From contig CM074807.1 of assembly GCA_037447605.1 (NCBI GenBank), positions 2,044,227 through 2,108,226 of the forward strand: a DNA stretch of 64,000 nucleotides, given 5' to 3'. The translations under genes were made by a program, and so were the position numbers. The stretch comes from Zygnema circumcarinatum (taxonomy: Eukaryota; Streptophyta; Zygnematophyceae; Zygnematales; Zygnemataceae). This document shows positions 23,101 through 35,267 of this stretch, piece after piece (within the stretch, counting starts at the first letter, position 1; each line of letters begins with the position of its first letter). The notes beneath the pieces were generated by a model, which ran no database searches, had not been told where the DNA came from, and saw only the letters and a list, made by a program, of their open reading frames with translations.

Positions 23101-26100
23101 CAACCTGCAGTTTTTGAAAAGCCGTGAAAATGACGATATAGTTTTCAGGGTGGGACAGCAGTTCAACTTTATGAACACGGCTAGATAAGCAAGAGAGGAG
23201 AGGTAAAGAGAAACATGGGGAAGAATGGGAGGTGAAAGAGAAAGCGAGGGACAGGGAGAAAGAGAAGAGGGGAGAAACCAAAAGCGAAAGAAAACTAAAA
23301 TTAAAAATATGACTTTGCAGTCTGTTTTTCTTGCTGGAACCTCCTCTCTTCCCTTCTCTTCTTCTTCTCTTCTTCTTCTTCTTCTCGTCTTCTTCTTCTC
23401 TTAGACCATGAAATGTTCAGATAGGACAGGTTGAACCCTGCTCACCTGGACCTGCCCCTCTTCCGTACAAGCCCTCTCAGCAGCAGCAGCAGCAAATCGC
23501 TCTCCAGACTTCGCTCGTGCACTTCGTCCACCACCACGTGGCTGACGTCAGCGAGGTCCGGGTCTGCCTGCATGCGGCGCAGCAGGATGCCGGTCGTGCA
23601 GAAGAGGAGGCGAGTGCGCACCGACCGCCGACTCTCCAGCCGGATGGCGTACCCGACCTGCAGGGGAGAGGTGGGAGGGAGAACAGGAGTGGAAAAGCGC
23701 TCTCTCTCTTACATGATAGGAGGGTCTCTATGCAATAACGGGCAGAAGAAAGGTCCTGGAAAGGGTTTGAGCTAAAGGTTCAAGGTATCAATGTTGAGGT
23801 TGTCTTTACCGAAGGTTTTGCCATCGTGAAATAGTTAGGAAAGCGGTGCAGAAAATTGAAGCACTCACCGTCTCGCCAATGGCCTCGCCCCTCTCTTGTG
23901 ACACACGATCAGCTAATCCAACGGCTGATATTCGACGAGGCTGTGTGCAAATGATGTTGCAGGACCCACCAATGTTGTTCTCGATTGCATCCTCCAACAC
24001 ATATTGCGGCACCTGCAAGGCCCATACATGCCGCCAGCCTCCTCAAACACGTCTTCAACTCCATACCTTCTAGTTTGGTGAACAGGCAGAAGCACGTGGA
24101 GCACATTTACAAGAAGACAACCATGAAGGAGTTTACCAATTCATCACAGGTATTTGGCACTGTAAATTATATCATCCTCCAACCGCATCCACTTGGAGCA
24201 TTTTTTTTATTCCAGACGAGTAGCCACCTGTTAACGCCATGCAACATACTTCTCTCACCTGTGTGCTCTTCCCACAACCAGTTTGGCCGGACACAACAGT
24301 AACAGCACTGCTCTTTATGGCCTGCAACAATGTTGAGCGCTCTTTGAAGGCTGGAAGCCGAGACCGTCCTGCTCGCATGGATGCAAACCTCTCACCCTTC
24401 TGCCACTGCTTCCAACCTTCGAGGAGTCTGAGAGATTCAGACCTTGCCGCTCGAAGGGCCTCCTCTTGCATCCTCTGCTTCGCAGCAATTGATGCATCGG
24501 ACAGCTCGGGAAGGTGGACCGGCTCAGCAGCAGCGTGATTTCCCATTCTACTGTTCTGCATAGTGCGAACTTCAGCCCCAGTTTTCTGCTGCCTGGGCTT
24601 GTTGTTGACTGTTTCCACTGCCAAAGCATGGGGCCCTCTCCTAGTCTGTCTACTCGTTCCTGCACGAAGATTCATATCCTGGTTATGGAACTTGTTGACA
24701 GCCCGGCTGTCCCAGAATGTTGGAGCATTCTCTGCTAAAAAACAGATAAGCTCATAGATCATGCATTGGCCCAGCAGCTGCCAGGCATGTCCTACTGTCG
24801 ACTCCGTCAGAGACCGCATAAAGTGTGGCGTGAAATCACTCCCTTTAAGGCGAAGTACAGGGAGCTCGAGAGGATAGCGGCTCTGCGGAGGAATATGCAC
24901 CTGCATTTGCCAGACGTGCAAGAGAATGAGAGTTCAAGAGATGGAAAAAATGACCAGTAACAGGTAAATGGTGAATGGTGTGCATGACATGGCAGCTGTA
25001 AGGATGGGTTTCCACCCTTGTTTAGCACATCCACCTATAGTTAAGCATGTCCGATATCAACATACAGAACTTTACATTTAACGACTAGAGGCTCAGCATC
25101 TCATCATTCCTTTTGGAGGTTTCTTGTTCAGTTCCTTCTCCCTCCACTATAAACAAGTGTCGCTTGAGAGCTTAATTGTACTCTTAAGCAGGACTACAGA
25201 GACCTAGAAGCAAGAAATATTCGGCTCAGGGGCTACACTGGGCAATAAAACGAAAGTACCTCCAAAAGCAGCTGTTTTGGCAAGTTTGGCACCATCGGCA
25301 GGTGTATTGCCATGTAAGACTCTGTCATTGTCACCACATTCTCTCCATAAATGGCCTCTAATGCCAACCGCTCGTCTTCTCGCATTTGTGCCAACTCCTC
25401 ATAATCTTTATCTGTGTTGAAGTAGACCTCATTCCTAGCATCCGTTGGTTTTTCTTGAACCCCTGCCAAATCGCGGAATAGCAAGCAAAGGGCACCAATC
25501 TCATCCCCATCTGACGCAAAAAGGGCCGACTGCACATCACTTGCAAGATATCCGCTCTGACAAAGTTGCAGAGCAGTCCGTTTTATTCGCTCCCCACTTA
25601 GACCTTCCCCTTGCCGCTGTGCCCCCCTATGGACCACTTTAACAGATGCTATGGAGGCATCAGGAGCAAATGCCTCAGGCAGATCAACCTCTGCCACGTG
25701 TAGCATGAGCCAATCAAGAGCAGCCGGCACAGTCGCTACTTCTTTTAATGCTCTGTCTATGTCTTTTTTCTGAAAGCCCATGCTTGTCAGCTCCGACCTC
25801 AGATTCTCGGTCTCGCGAACAGCCACTTGTCGTCCACCCCTGCTTGCTTCTCTCGAGGATTCATGGCCTCCATGTGGCACAAACTGCGGTCTTGTCAGTT
25901 CGGGCTCGAGTGCGTTTTCCACCTCCGAATTCGTTTCTTTTGCAGTATCTTCGTTGCAATCCTTGGACCCATCGCATTCCACACCTGCTTGGCGAGTTGC
26001 AGACTCGGGAGTTTCCCCGACTACATCCTCCCTAACTGAGAGAACATCCGAACTGGGCGCCGGGCATGTTTCGCTTTCATTCCTGCCCCAATCGACCAGC

Positions 26101-27698
26101 TCATCTTGTTTACCAGTCCCACTTTCTTCATCGTGTTCACTACTCTCAGAGTCCCAATCCGCCTCTACGGCTTCACCAGCAAGCGCAGAGGTCCCACTGC
26201 TCTCTCCAAAAATGAGCCCTTCAACGAGACGCCGACTGTGCTCACTCATAAACACAGGTTGCAGCTCTTTCGGCGGTGCAGGCCGCCTTTTAGGCTGCTG
26301 CTGTCGGCGCTTTTCTCGTTCCTTGCGCTCTTCTACGACCTTGTCAAGGTCCTTCCATTGCTGCTGATATTGCTCCTGTAATACTCGATCCATCCTGCCA
26401 GTACTCCCCAAAACCAACGAGTCTTGCCTTCAAAACTTACAGATGACGGATCCACGGCGGCTTTTTGAATTCTATAAGAAAATACAGCGACTGCTTTAAA
26501 TCTTGACTCACGTTTCCCTGCCTTCTTTCTCAATTTTACTATAGCTGAAGCTCAGCAAAACCTGCGTCTCAGGGCTTTTGCTTTTTGTAAAAAGGGGCAT
26601 GACTGCATGGCACATCTGCCACGGTACCAATAAAACAGAAAACACTAAAAAACGAGCTCCTCATCTACTCATAAGCTCACCTTCTGTCTCCCATAACCCA
26701 ATGCAGACCCATCACCGCCACGAAGTTTTGTGCGTCTTGCTCTGTGGGGCAAACTGTTTCTCGATACCAAAAAATGGAGTCCCGCTCGGAATCACGAGCA
26801 TCAGGCAGCACAAGTCTGCAGTGAAAACCCCCTTCGACCTCCATCTGCAAAGTAATACAATGAATTGAAGACTGAAACGACGCTCAAGAAAATTCGCAGC
26901 ATTTACAGACGAAAACGACAAGCTTTACTTAAACTGATTCAGCTCGCCTCCTTGGCTATTCAAGCGATAAATCACAAAGAAATAAATTAAAGCGCACACG
27001 TAATTTCACAAGTCTGTGACGAGCACTCACATGCTTGAACTTAGGCATGGGTCGCTTATTCTTCTGGCACCATTCATTGAGTAACATTTTTGGAGTCTTG
27101 ACAGAATAGGCTGCCTTCTGTTCTGGTTTTTTCTCCTCTGACCGATTGGCATCAGCATCAGGGATTTTGTCGTCGACAGCTGCACCTTCACTTGCTGCAG
27201 AAGGATCCTGGCCAGGATGCTTGGACTTAAGGTGCTCCTTGAAGCGTCCATCTTGCTTAAATATGCGGTCGCAGAAGGGGCAATTTATGGGCTGCAGAGC
27301 AGTGAATGTGGCTCGCGATTCAGTTTTGCCAAAAGCACAAGCAGTCCTCTCCTAGACCATCCGGAACAGGATCGACTGCGAAGATAACTCTTTTGAGTGA
27401 CTTCATTTCAGCTGCATCTTGAATTTGAAGCTTTTCGTCTTGAAATTACCCTTGCTGCTACCGAGAGCCAAGCTTCAAGTTTCACAGCATGTATGTGAGT
27501 TCAATGCCGGTAGTTTCAGCCACGGGCTCCAAAAGGCGCTCCTTTAAAATGCAGGAGCAATGCTAGCAAGGGAATACGGAGGGCAGCTGTCCTCACTTGA
27601 CCCGCGTTCTTAGCATTGGTTGGCTCAGCCTTTCCTCCGCACCCTGCCAATCCCGAGCTGTAGATGTGCCGCTTTGCTTTTGCTTGAGCCTTCTTCAT
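20161..27698 (-). CDS. DExH-box RNA helicase, DHX57/DHX29-like, with C2H2 finger, UBA and RWD, 11 exons
   Basis: Coding order: 27698-27597, 27291-27031, 26844-26681, 26471-26441, 26375-25260, 24900-24259, 24012-23869, 23657-23446, 22989-22213, 21940-21706 and 21270-20161; 1597 residues. A C2H2 finger uses C38, C41, H54 and H59. A degenerate dsRNA-binding-like stretch follows (KMLLNEWCQKNKRPMPKF, then FHCRLVLPDARDS), then a charged linker, a UBA-like helix bundle (LRSELTSMGFQKKDIDRAL) and an RWD domain (DERLALEAIYGENV). Helicase motifs: I SGQTGCGKSTQ (about 762-772), Ia TQPRRISAVGLA, II DEVH (about 864-867), III SATADAALF, V ETSITIDDVV, VI QRRGRAGRVQAGCCVRLFSR. HA2 and OB domains follow. Relatives unwind mRNA or act in translation initiation; a plastid role is known for some plant members, but no clear transit peptide is seen. 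Exon 5 could start upstream at a different AG. Confidence 0.88.
23337..23402. repeat. Pyrimidine (TTC/TCT) tract in a helicase intron
   Basis: Nearly pure C/T on the plus strand, mostly TTC/TCT words, next to an A/G-rich stretch at 23190-23290. Within the intron 22990-23445. Simple sequence. Confidence 0.8.
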
Positions 27699-28077
27699 CC
27701 TGCCACAGGAGTGGCAGGGCAGCCGCAAAGCTGTGGACAGAACCAGCCCTGCCGAGAAGGCAGGAGGAGGAGCGCTAGTTCGGAGGTTCGTTTTTACCCC
27801 CCGCAAACCACCTCACTTTTCTTTCAAGAGCGCGCCTCGTTCCGCCTCGTTCCGCCTCCGCAGCGCAGGGGATGCTCTCCTCAGGCTTCACCCCCAACAA
27901 TGCGACAACCTCTCCTGTGCGATGCTGAGTGCCCTTTCGCCTCAGGGCCGGCCCTTCATCTCGGCAGCCATTGCTGAGGAGAGCGGGCATGAATGGTTGT
28001 GAGGTTACAGACACACGTTGCTAAGCTTCTGTGTTTGACTGGCACAACGCTGAGCCGTACTTTGTAGAGAGAGTATT
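27699..28077. promoter_or_regulatory. Bidirectional promoter, helicase / SRP19
   Basis: 379 bp between divergent start codons. It is GC-rich with a small direct repeat CGTTCCGCCT at 27838-27858. No TATCG array is present, in contrast to the ALKBH8/XEG113 promoter. Confidence 0.5.
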
Positions 28078-29639
28078 ATGGCTGCTTCAGAAGCTGAATC
28101 AAAGAGCTGGGTGTGCGTCTATCCCATCTACATGAATTCAAAGAAAACGATTGCTGAGGGCAGGAGAATTCCTCTCAGTAAAGCTTGTGAGAACCCCAAC
28201 TTAGTGGAGCTCTGCGACTGCCTGTCATATCTCAAGCTCTCTTTTCGCGTCGAGGTATGTGCTGCCTGCTGCCTGCCTGCAAGGCTGCCTGCTCCCTGAT
28301 GATATTTCTCAATGTCTTTCCTTATTAAGGACTCTCGGAAAAGGAGCAATTCTCCTGAGTCACTGCAAAGGACCGTTGTTCGTGATACATACGTTATAAC
28401 CAGGAAGGGAAGTGTTAGGTGGCAGTTTAATGATATGTAAGGATAATTGAAAGTCAGGCATTGTACTACACAGGTTTTTACCGTCTTGATCAGCACGAAC
28501 AGCAGATCTTCGGCACTATCTTTATCCTATCTACGTTAGCCCCGTGTCGAGGCATGGACACTTTATGCTCACGTGTAGCTTAACTTTACCTAAATGCCTC
28601 GAGATGATTATGTCATACAGGGCTCAGTTCATGTACAGAAGGTAAACTTGAATAAGCGCCAACCAATTACACTTATGTTTTGTAAAGCACTATATTTGTG
28701 TGTGAGGTCAGAGATGGTACAGCAAGGAAGAAGCTCTTGCACACAATCGTAGACTTTCTTCTTGTTGGTTATGATTAACAATTTGCTAGATTAGCCGATG
28801 GTGCTCGCAATCATCGCAACCACTTCGAATGTTGAGGAGACGACATTCCTCTTTGCCCGAAGCTACATTGTTGTTTTGAAGAGGATAGTTGATTTTGGCA
28901 AAACTAGTGATTGGATCACATTTTTGTCTGCAGCCAGAAAAGGCCTATTCCCGTGACTTCACACAGCGTGGCCGTTTAAAGGTGCAACTCAAGAACGAGG
29001 ATGGCTCGCCAGTAAATGCTCTTATTCCCAGCAGTAAGTCACCAGCTGTTGGTGACCTTAGTCTATAGCTGCAATTCGACGCGAAGTTGCGTATCTGGAG
29101 TTTATGATGTAAATAAGTCGATGCTTTTCCAGAACTTGAGGTCCTTCCAGTCACTAGCAAATCTTCGGAGTTGATCTCTGGTCGTGATGTTTGTGTCTGT
29201 TCTCGACCATTTTCGTCCTGTCATTCTAAAGTAGCGTTCTGTAAATGTGGGCAAATGAGAGGCTTTTCCAACTTTTTTCTGATGAACTTTCAATTGACCT
29301 GAGAATTTATCGAATCGATGAAAGTCATGCTTCATGGACTCTGCAATGTTTTTTTACTGCTTTCGACTGTGTCGTGGCTTGAAGTGGGTTGGCTCTGTCT
29401 TTCTTAAGGTAGCCCACTGCCTGCGCAACAGGGGCCGATACCTAAATTCCGTCTGATGTATTTCCGCGTGGTTTGCAACAGGAAAACTTCTCCTGTTGAA
29501 ACTTGCAGCGTTGGTGCCAAAACACCATGGGCGAACCCGTAAGCAGCAGGAACAGCAGGATCGGCAACAGACTCAGCCATCCACTAGCGGTTCTGGTGCC
29601 ACCGAGAAAAAGGGAAAGAGTGGGAAGAAAAAGCGGTAA
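28078..29639 (+). CDS. SRP19: Signal recognition particle 19 kDa protein (SRP19), 3 exons
   Basis: Exons 28078-28254, 28934-29033 and 29482-29639 (TAA) join to 144 residues, exactly the family size. The core is CVYPIYMNSKKTIAEGRRI followed by LSKACENP, the hallmark of SRP19 that clamps the tips of SRP RNA helices 6 and 8. Next come YSRDFTQRGRLKVQLKNEDG and a lysine-rich tail (EKKGKSGKKKR). Role: assembles first on SRP RNA in the nucleolus and opens the site for SRP54, enabling cotranslational targeting to the ER. The only plausible start is the ATG at 28078. A small constitutive gene, divergent from the helicase. Confidence 0.95.
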
Positions 29640-30773
29640 CAACTTTAATTGTTCGTTTTTTCATTCCCAAATTTAAGCGGTACTTATGTCCGTTGGGAAG
29701 ATCGTTATCTTACTTTCCAGAGGCTGGGGATCCAGAAATATTCTGTGTAGCAATGCAGGGGATGAAGGGAAGGTGTGTTGTCAGCATGTCAGAGTTATTC
29801 ATGTAAGGCTACTTGCTCTCTTGGATCGCACACTTTATCCTTAGCGATTCTCTTGGCTGGGGACAAGAAGAGAGAAGCCGCTTGTATGCGTTCTCCGCTC
29901 AGCCCAAGCAAGGGTCAAATATGGTTCCAGCGGATGCGGGATGTTGGTTTGGAGTTCATGGCCTGACAAAGGTTGAGCCCCTGTAGAGATGCGCGAGCCT
30001 CGCTCCTCTGGTAGTGCTCTGGTGCCAAATGCTCACCTGCATCGCCTTCGGGTTGTTCATCTTTTTCATGGAGGAGTGGTTTGAGTTGTGACTGCATGTT
30101 TCGCGTGGGGTGTCGATTTGTCATCCTATCTTTGCTAACTTCGTTTGGTCCCTGGTTTGCATTTCCCCTTTCATCGCTGTTACTGCCTTGTGCTGGACAG
30201 CAATTGACATAAACATGACGGCCTTAATGAACCCCCGCAGTGCTGCGGACATTCAAGAAGACGACTGCAGCCTGATCCATAGCAAGCACGATTACTTTGC
30301 AAATGGTGGCTGTTTCTTTGAAGTAGCTGAGAACTTGAGAACATTTGCCCGTCAATGCCAGAAAACTTTACTACAAAAATAGCCTCGAGTCGTTGAACGA
30401 CGTAGGGCGGCTTCTCTAAAGCTTCCCTTTCCCTGAAGGGCACCAAACAGTGGTGGGAGCCAGCCAAGAGCTGCTCCTTCACACAGGAGAGAGGGACAGG
30501 TCTATCTTTAAAGGCTCAGTATTGCAGTGGTTAACAACACAGAATACAGAAGAATGAAAGCGGCACAGAGATGCACCTCTCTCCATTTTGCTTAAAAAAA
30601 AAAAAAGGGGCCGATCTGTCAACAATCGACCATAGTAACGACAACCTACTAAACTACTTGTAATCTACGAGCAGCACTCTCTAAAGTCTGCCTCTTGCCA
30701 CCACTACTGTCTGGACTGGATGTAAATCAAGAATCAAGAGATACAACATGTACATAATAAACTAGAACGAATT
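29640..30773. other. Convergent intergenic region, SRP19 / PPR-SMR
   Basis: 3' flanks only; an A-run at 30594-30604 and small unsupported ORFs. Nothing else was recognised. Confidence 0.5.
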
Positions 30774-33700
30774 TCAATCCTCGAAGGGGATCTCCCCTTC
30801 AGGCCGGGGATTTGGTGTGTCTGTGAGGACCAAGCGCTTTAGGGTTGCCTCCGAGGTAAGCCAAACCTTAACTGCTTTGCCGGAAGCACAGAGGCGCCCT
30901 GCGTTGATCGTGTCCTCCTGGAATGGCGCCCCCACAGCTTGAAGCTCCGCAGCAATGGAGGCTTTCAAAGGAGAGGGACGGTCGCGGCAGTGCTTTCCCC
31001 ACCCAGTTACCACAAGGATCCGCTCGGGCACTCCTTCTCCCCACTGCAACGGATTAACAAGAAGAAATGGAAAAAGTCAAGCAATGTTGAACCGATGCTA
31101 TGGATCACCTGCGTGCAAGTAAAAGAACCTCAATTCAACCAATTGCAATCGAAAGTCACTTCGGGAAACAGTGAAGCACAGTATCGACAGCGATGTATAG
31201 ACCAGAACACAAATGGACCGACTCAAAGGGACCGACTCATCGAAGTGACCCACACATTACCTGCCAGGCCACCCGCAACTCCTCTAGCCAATGAAAGAGC
31301 AGCGCTGCAGCTGCTCCAACTGAACTGTCATGTAGGTCTACTATCCATTCTTCCGGACTGCTGCCCTCCTGCTTGTAAGCAAACATTTCCTCGCCATAAA
31401 CTCCGAGTCTACGGCCTTCCGCCAGCATACGTGCAGCTCGACCTCGCAGGCCAAAGCTCCAGAGTGTGTCTATCAACGCGTTGTAAAACGATCGACGCAT
31501 ACCCTGAGAATAGATCTGAAAATGAAAAATGGTAACATCAAATGGACTTGCGGTTAGGTGTTAAAGCACAGAGAGTGACACAATCGTGTTCATCCAATAA
31601 CATGGACTAAAGAGGGCCCACAACAAGGAACAGACAATGACACCTTGCCGCACACGCACGGATTCCTGACTACTTCCTTCATGCCTTGTAGTCACCAAGC
31701 ACAAACTGCCTTTCTTACCTGCATGCCTTCAAACATGAGCATTGCATTCTCCCAAAGGTCCTTCTCTTCTGGCCCTCCTAATACCAGCCGACACATGGCA
31801 AGTTCCCATTGGCTTCCTGATTGCTGTAGACAGTACAGCAGCTGCAAAGCAGCCTCCCAATCCTTACAGCGCCCGCACGCGTGAAGTAGAGCTGCATATG
31901 TGATTAAATTGGGCCTGCAGCCATCCTCCTTCATCCTTTCAAAGCATCTCGCAGCAGCTTTGTATTCCCCACATCGTCCAAACGCATCCATGAGTGCACT
32001 ATACGTATAAACATTAGGCCGTTGTCCTGTAGCCACCATCTCCAGGAACAGTTCCTGCGCACGCTCGGACTTCCCGGCCTTGCCACAGGCATCAATCATT
32101 GACAGATATGTCACCTCGTTTGCCTCCAAACGCATCGCTTTCATCTCTTCTAGCAGGGACTCTGCCCTCTCCAGCACTCCGAAGCGCCCATAAGCGGCAA
32201 TGAGTGCTGTGAACGTGAGTACATCCGTGGGAACACCGCGGATCCTCATGCTTCGAAACACCTCTTCAGCCTGCAAGGACAGAACCAAAAAAAAAAAACA
32301 GCAATCAAGGACATACCTCTCGGGAAAGGAAAATAAGTTCTCACTGGGCAAAACTTATTCATAGTTGGAATGCACAAAAGTAGCGAATTCTGTCTGTTGA
32401 TCATTTTTTAGGGTTTTTACTACTACAAGTAGTAAAAAAAGGTGCGGAAAAAATGAGTAAGAAGAAACTCCATGACAATGATAGTGGAACAGTTTAAAAA
32501 GTAGGCTAGTCCTCCGATTCATCAATGAGCATGAAGTTGTAGATTACACCGTCATAGCAAAACATGGTTGAGTGTGTTTAGGACGTCTAGAATTAGAGAT
32601 AGGATACAACCAGGTTTCCCACAATGAGATAACAGCTGGACAAGACAACAATGGGAGAAAAGACGTCATGCAAAACTGTTGTTGCATCTCTCCTATAGAG
32701 CTCTGTCTCCAACATGTACCTTTTCCAGGAGCCCCTCTTTGCCGTATGCGTCAATTAGTGCAGTGAATGTGATCCCATCTGGTTGTAGGCCAAAACGCTC
32801 CATGTCTGCTACAAGCTTCTCTGCCTTGGCAGCATTGCCGGCCTTGCCACATGCATCTACAATGGTGTTGTATGTAGCCGTGTTTGGAGCAACATGCTCG
32901 TCTAGTCGGCCTTCAGCCAAGTCTGCAAGAACGCTGACAGCTGCTTCTAGCTGACCCTCTCGACATAGTGCATCGAGAAGAATGTTGTAAGTAACAATGC
33001 TTGGCCTGTAAAGAAGCACAAGTTTAAGAGCTGCGAGTCAATAAAACGACAGCGGACGGCATTTCTCCTGCAAAACACTCACAGAAACTCTTCACCAACG
33101 AGAAAGCAGGACATACAGGCTAGAAAGGATACACTTTGCACTGGTAGTTCATGCCTTGAACATCCTTAAATTATCCACCTTAAGATGTGGTCACGAAATG
33201 ATGTTTACCTGCAGTTAGAGTCAAGCCCATTACGAGCTGCGCGCATGTCAAGGAAGACTTCGACCGCATGGTCGTACAATCCTCCTCGACAGAGAGTTGC
33301 AATAAGTGCATTGCACGTCACTGCGTTAGGTCTGCCAAGGACAGTAAAGCATTTAGTCTTATGTGCGTAAGGCAAGCACAAAAAACTTGAGGCTGTTCAC
33401 AGCTAGACTGAAGCAATTTTCTTAATTCCTCAGGCAAATGTAATACCCCAAAAGCAAAGGGAACTGGTTACAACTCTTTCACGGGCCTTTAAATTGATCC
33501 AAGTTTTCCATGAGGAAAGAGATAGTTCCAATGAAGAAGCATGTGTGTCCCTCGTTATCAAACTCCGTAATCTGCGCCTTTCGACTACCTCACATGGCAC
33601 GAATCGTCTAGCTAAAAATAGAGAAGAATGAGAAAGGTGATGGAGGTGAAGGTGATTATGATACAGAGAATGCTTCAATCTTTGCGGACTTTTAATATTA

Positions 33701-35267
33701 CTTGAAATTGAGTCTCTCTGTGATTTTCCTATTCTGTTAGTCAAGTTCCTGGCTGGGCTTGCCTGCGATAGAAAAGCACAAGTTGGTGAAGTGCACCTGC
33801 TCCGAGGAGACTCGCATTCCTTCATATGAGCAAACACAGCCAGCGCATCATCAAACATGCGAGCTCGTCCATATGCATTAATTAGCGCAGTGAAGGTATA
33901 GCTGTCTGGTTCCTGACGTTCCAACAACATTTCTTGAAACAGCAAGGTGGCAAGTGCCGGTTGAGCTTCTCTTGCCATGAAGCCAATAAGCATCGTATAA
34001 AACCGTCCACTAGGAACGTGCCATTCCTGCTTCTTCATCCACCCAAAAACCTGCAATAGCCCCGAGCTCCACTGAGCCTATTGCGGAAATTGACACGACA
34101 GTGGAGAAAAACATCCGCGACCCGAAACAAACTACAAATGTAGCCAGAAATTACTCCTTGAAAAACAAACGGACCATTTGTGTAGCAATCAATCCAGGAA
34201 CAATGTAAACTGTGGGAATTTTGTGAATAGTGGGAATGTCATTTTCTCCGCTTTGTTCTGACCTCCATGACGTTTCGCCAGTCGTGCCGCCGTTGCAGCT
34301 CGTTCATGAGCCCTCCAACATCACGGGGCGATAACAAATCTTTGTGCTTCTCCATAACCTCCATCACACAGCCTTTGCTCATCCTGACACGTCTAAGCGC
34401 TGCAAGAGTCATCTCCACTGATGAGCTACTTACACGCGGTCGAGTTAGCGCAGGAGTTCTATGTCGAGCCATGCCATTTTGAAGGCGATCGGTCTTCTCT
34501 ACGCTTGAACCAACAGCAGCTGTTCGCTGGCCAGCGTCGTTGAGCTTTGACGCCCCTCGAGGAAGCGCTTTCTGAGCCCTAGCAGGTTCCGACCTATCTG
34601 TCAACGTTCGAGTTCTACTTTCCTTTCCCACCAAAGCAAAAGGACCTGCTGGTCTTCGAAATGGTATGGATCCAATGCTCTTGTTAGCATCGAACTCTCG
34701 TTTCGTCTTGCCATGTCCATGTGTGGTATTCTCAGACCCTATCACAGATTCACTTGCGAGGGCCGAAGTTGCAGACGCATGTGAAGGCGCTGGAGGCCTT
34801 CGAAGAGTTAACACCTCTGTTGCCAGCCCTTGATCGCTTTGCCGGCTAGCTGGAACGCTCCGGCCAAAAATAGCGGAATAGGAGGGTCCCCCTACCGAAT
34901 CGGAGGTACCACCTGAATCTTGACTCACGCAATGCAAAACAGTCTCCCTTCCCTGCTTGCTGCCAGAGTAGCCTTGAAAGTCAGGAAAGTCTGACCTCTC
35001 ACAGTCTGAGAGAATTTTTGAAGAAAAATAACCACGATCACTTCTGCACAGTGAATTTTTGTATTCTGGCAGAAATCGCAAACTGCATTTCCTCAAGACA
35101 TCGTCACTCTGGCAAAGGACACAATAATGCGTCCTTCCACACGACTGCGAGCTGGTAGAGGCGTTTAGTTGGACTATAGAAACAAGAAAGCTAGAGCGAA
35201 GCATGCCATGACTTTGCCGCTTCCCAGCCACCGAAGGCGAAGGGCAAGGCAGCAACAATATGCCCAT
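30774..35267 (-). CDS. Organellar PPR-SMR protein, 7 exons
   Basis: Coding order: 35267-34263, 34050-33797, 33331-33209, 33005-32720, 32270-31719, 31515-31261 and 31043-30774; phases close to 914 residues. The first ATG after an in-frame stop opens a 335-residue exon rich in Ser, Arg and Thr, consistent with a transit peptide and linker. At least nine P-type PPRs follow, e.g. DSYTFTALINAYGRARMFDDA, NAVTCNALIATLCRGGLYDH, SIVTYNILLDALCREGQLEA, NTATYNTIVDACGKAGNAAK, GITFTALIDAYGKEGLLEKA, VLTFTALIAAYGRFGVLERA, NEVTYLSMIDACGKAGKSER, NVYTYSALMDAFGRCGEYKA, NLITYAALLHACGRCKDWEA. The C-terminus is an SMR domain with VDLHDSSVGAAAALLFHWL and VVTGWGKH. Family members (GUN1, pTAC2, SVR7, SOT1, ATP4) act on plastid RNA and gene expression. 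I could not assign it to one of them; the first SMR motif is VDLH instead of the usual LDLH. Confidence 0.9.
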
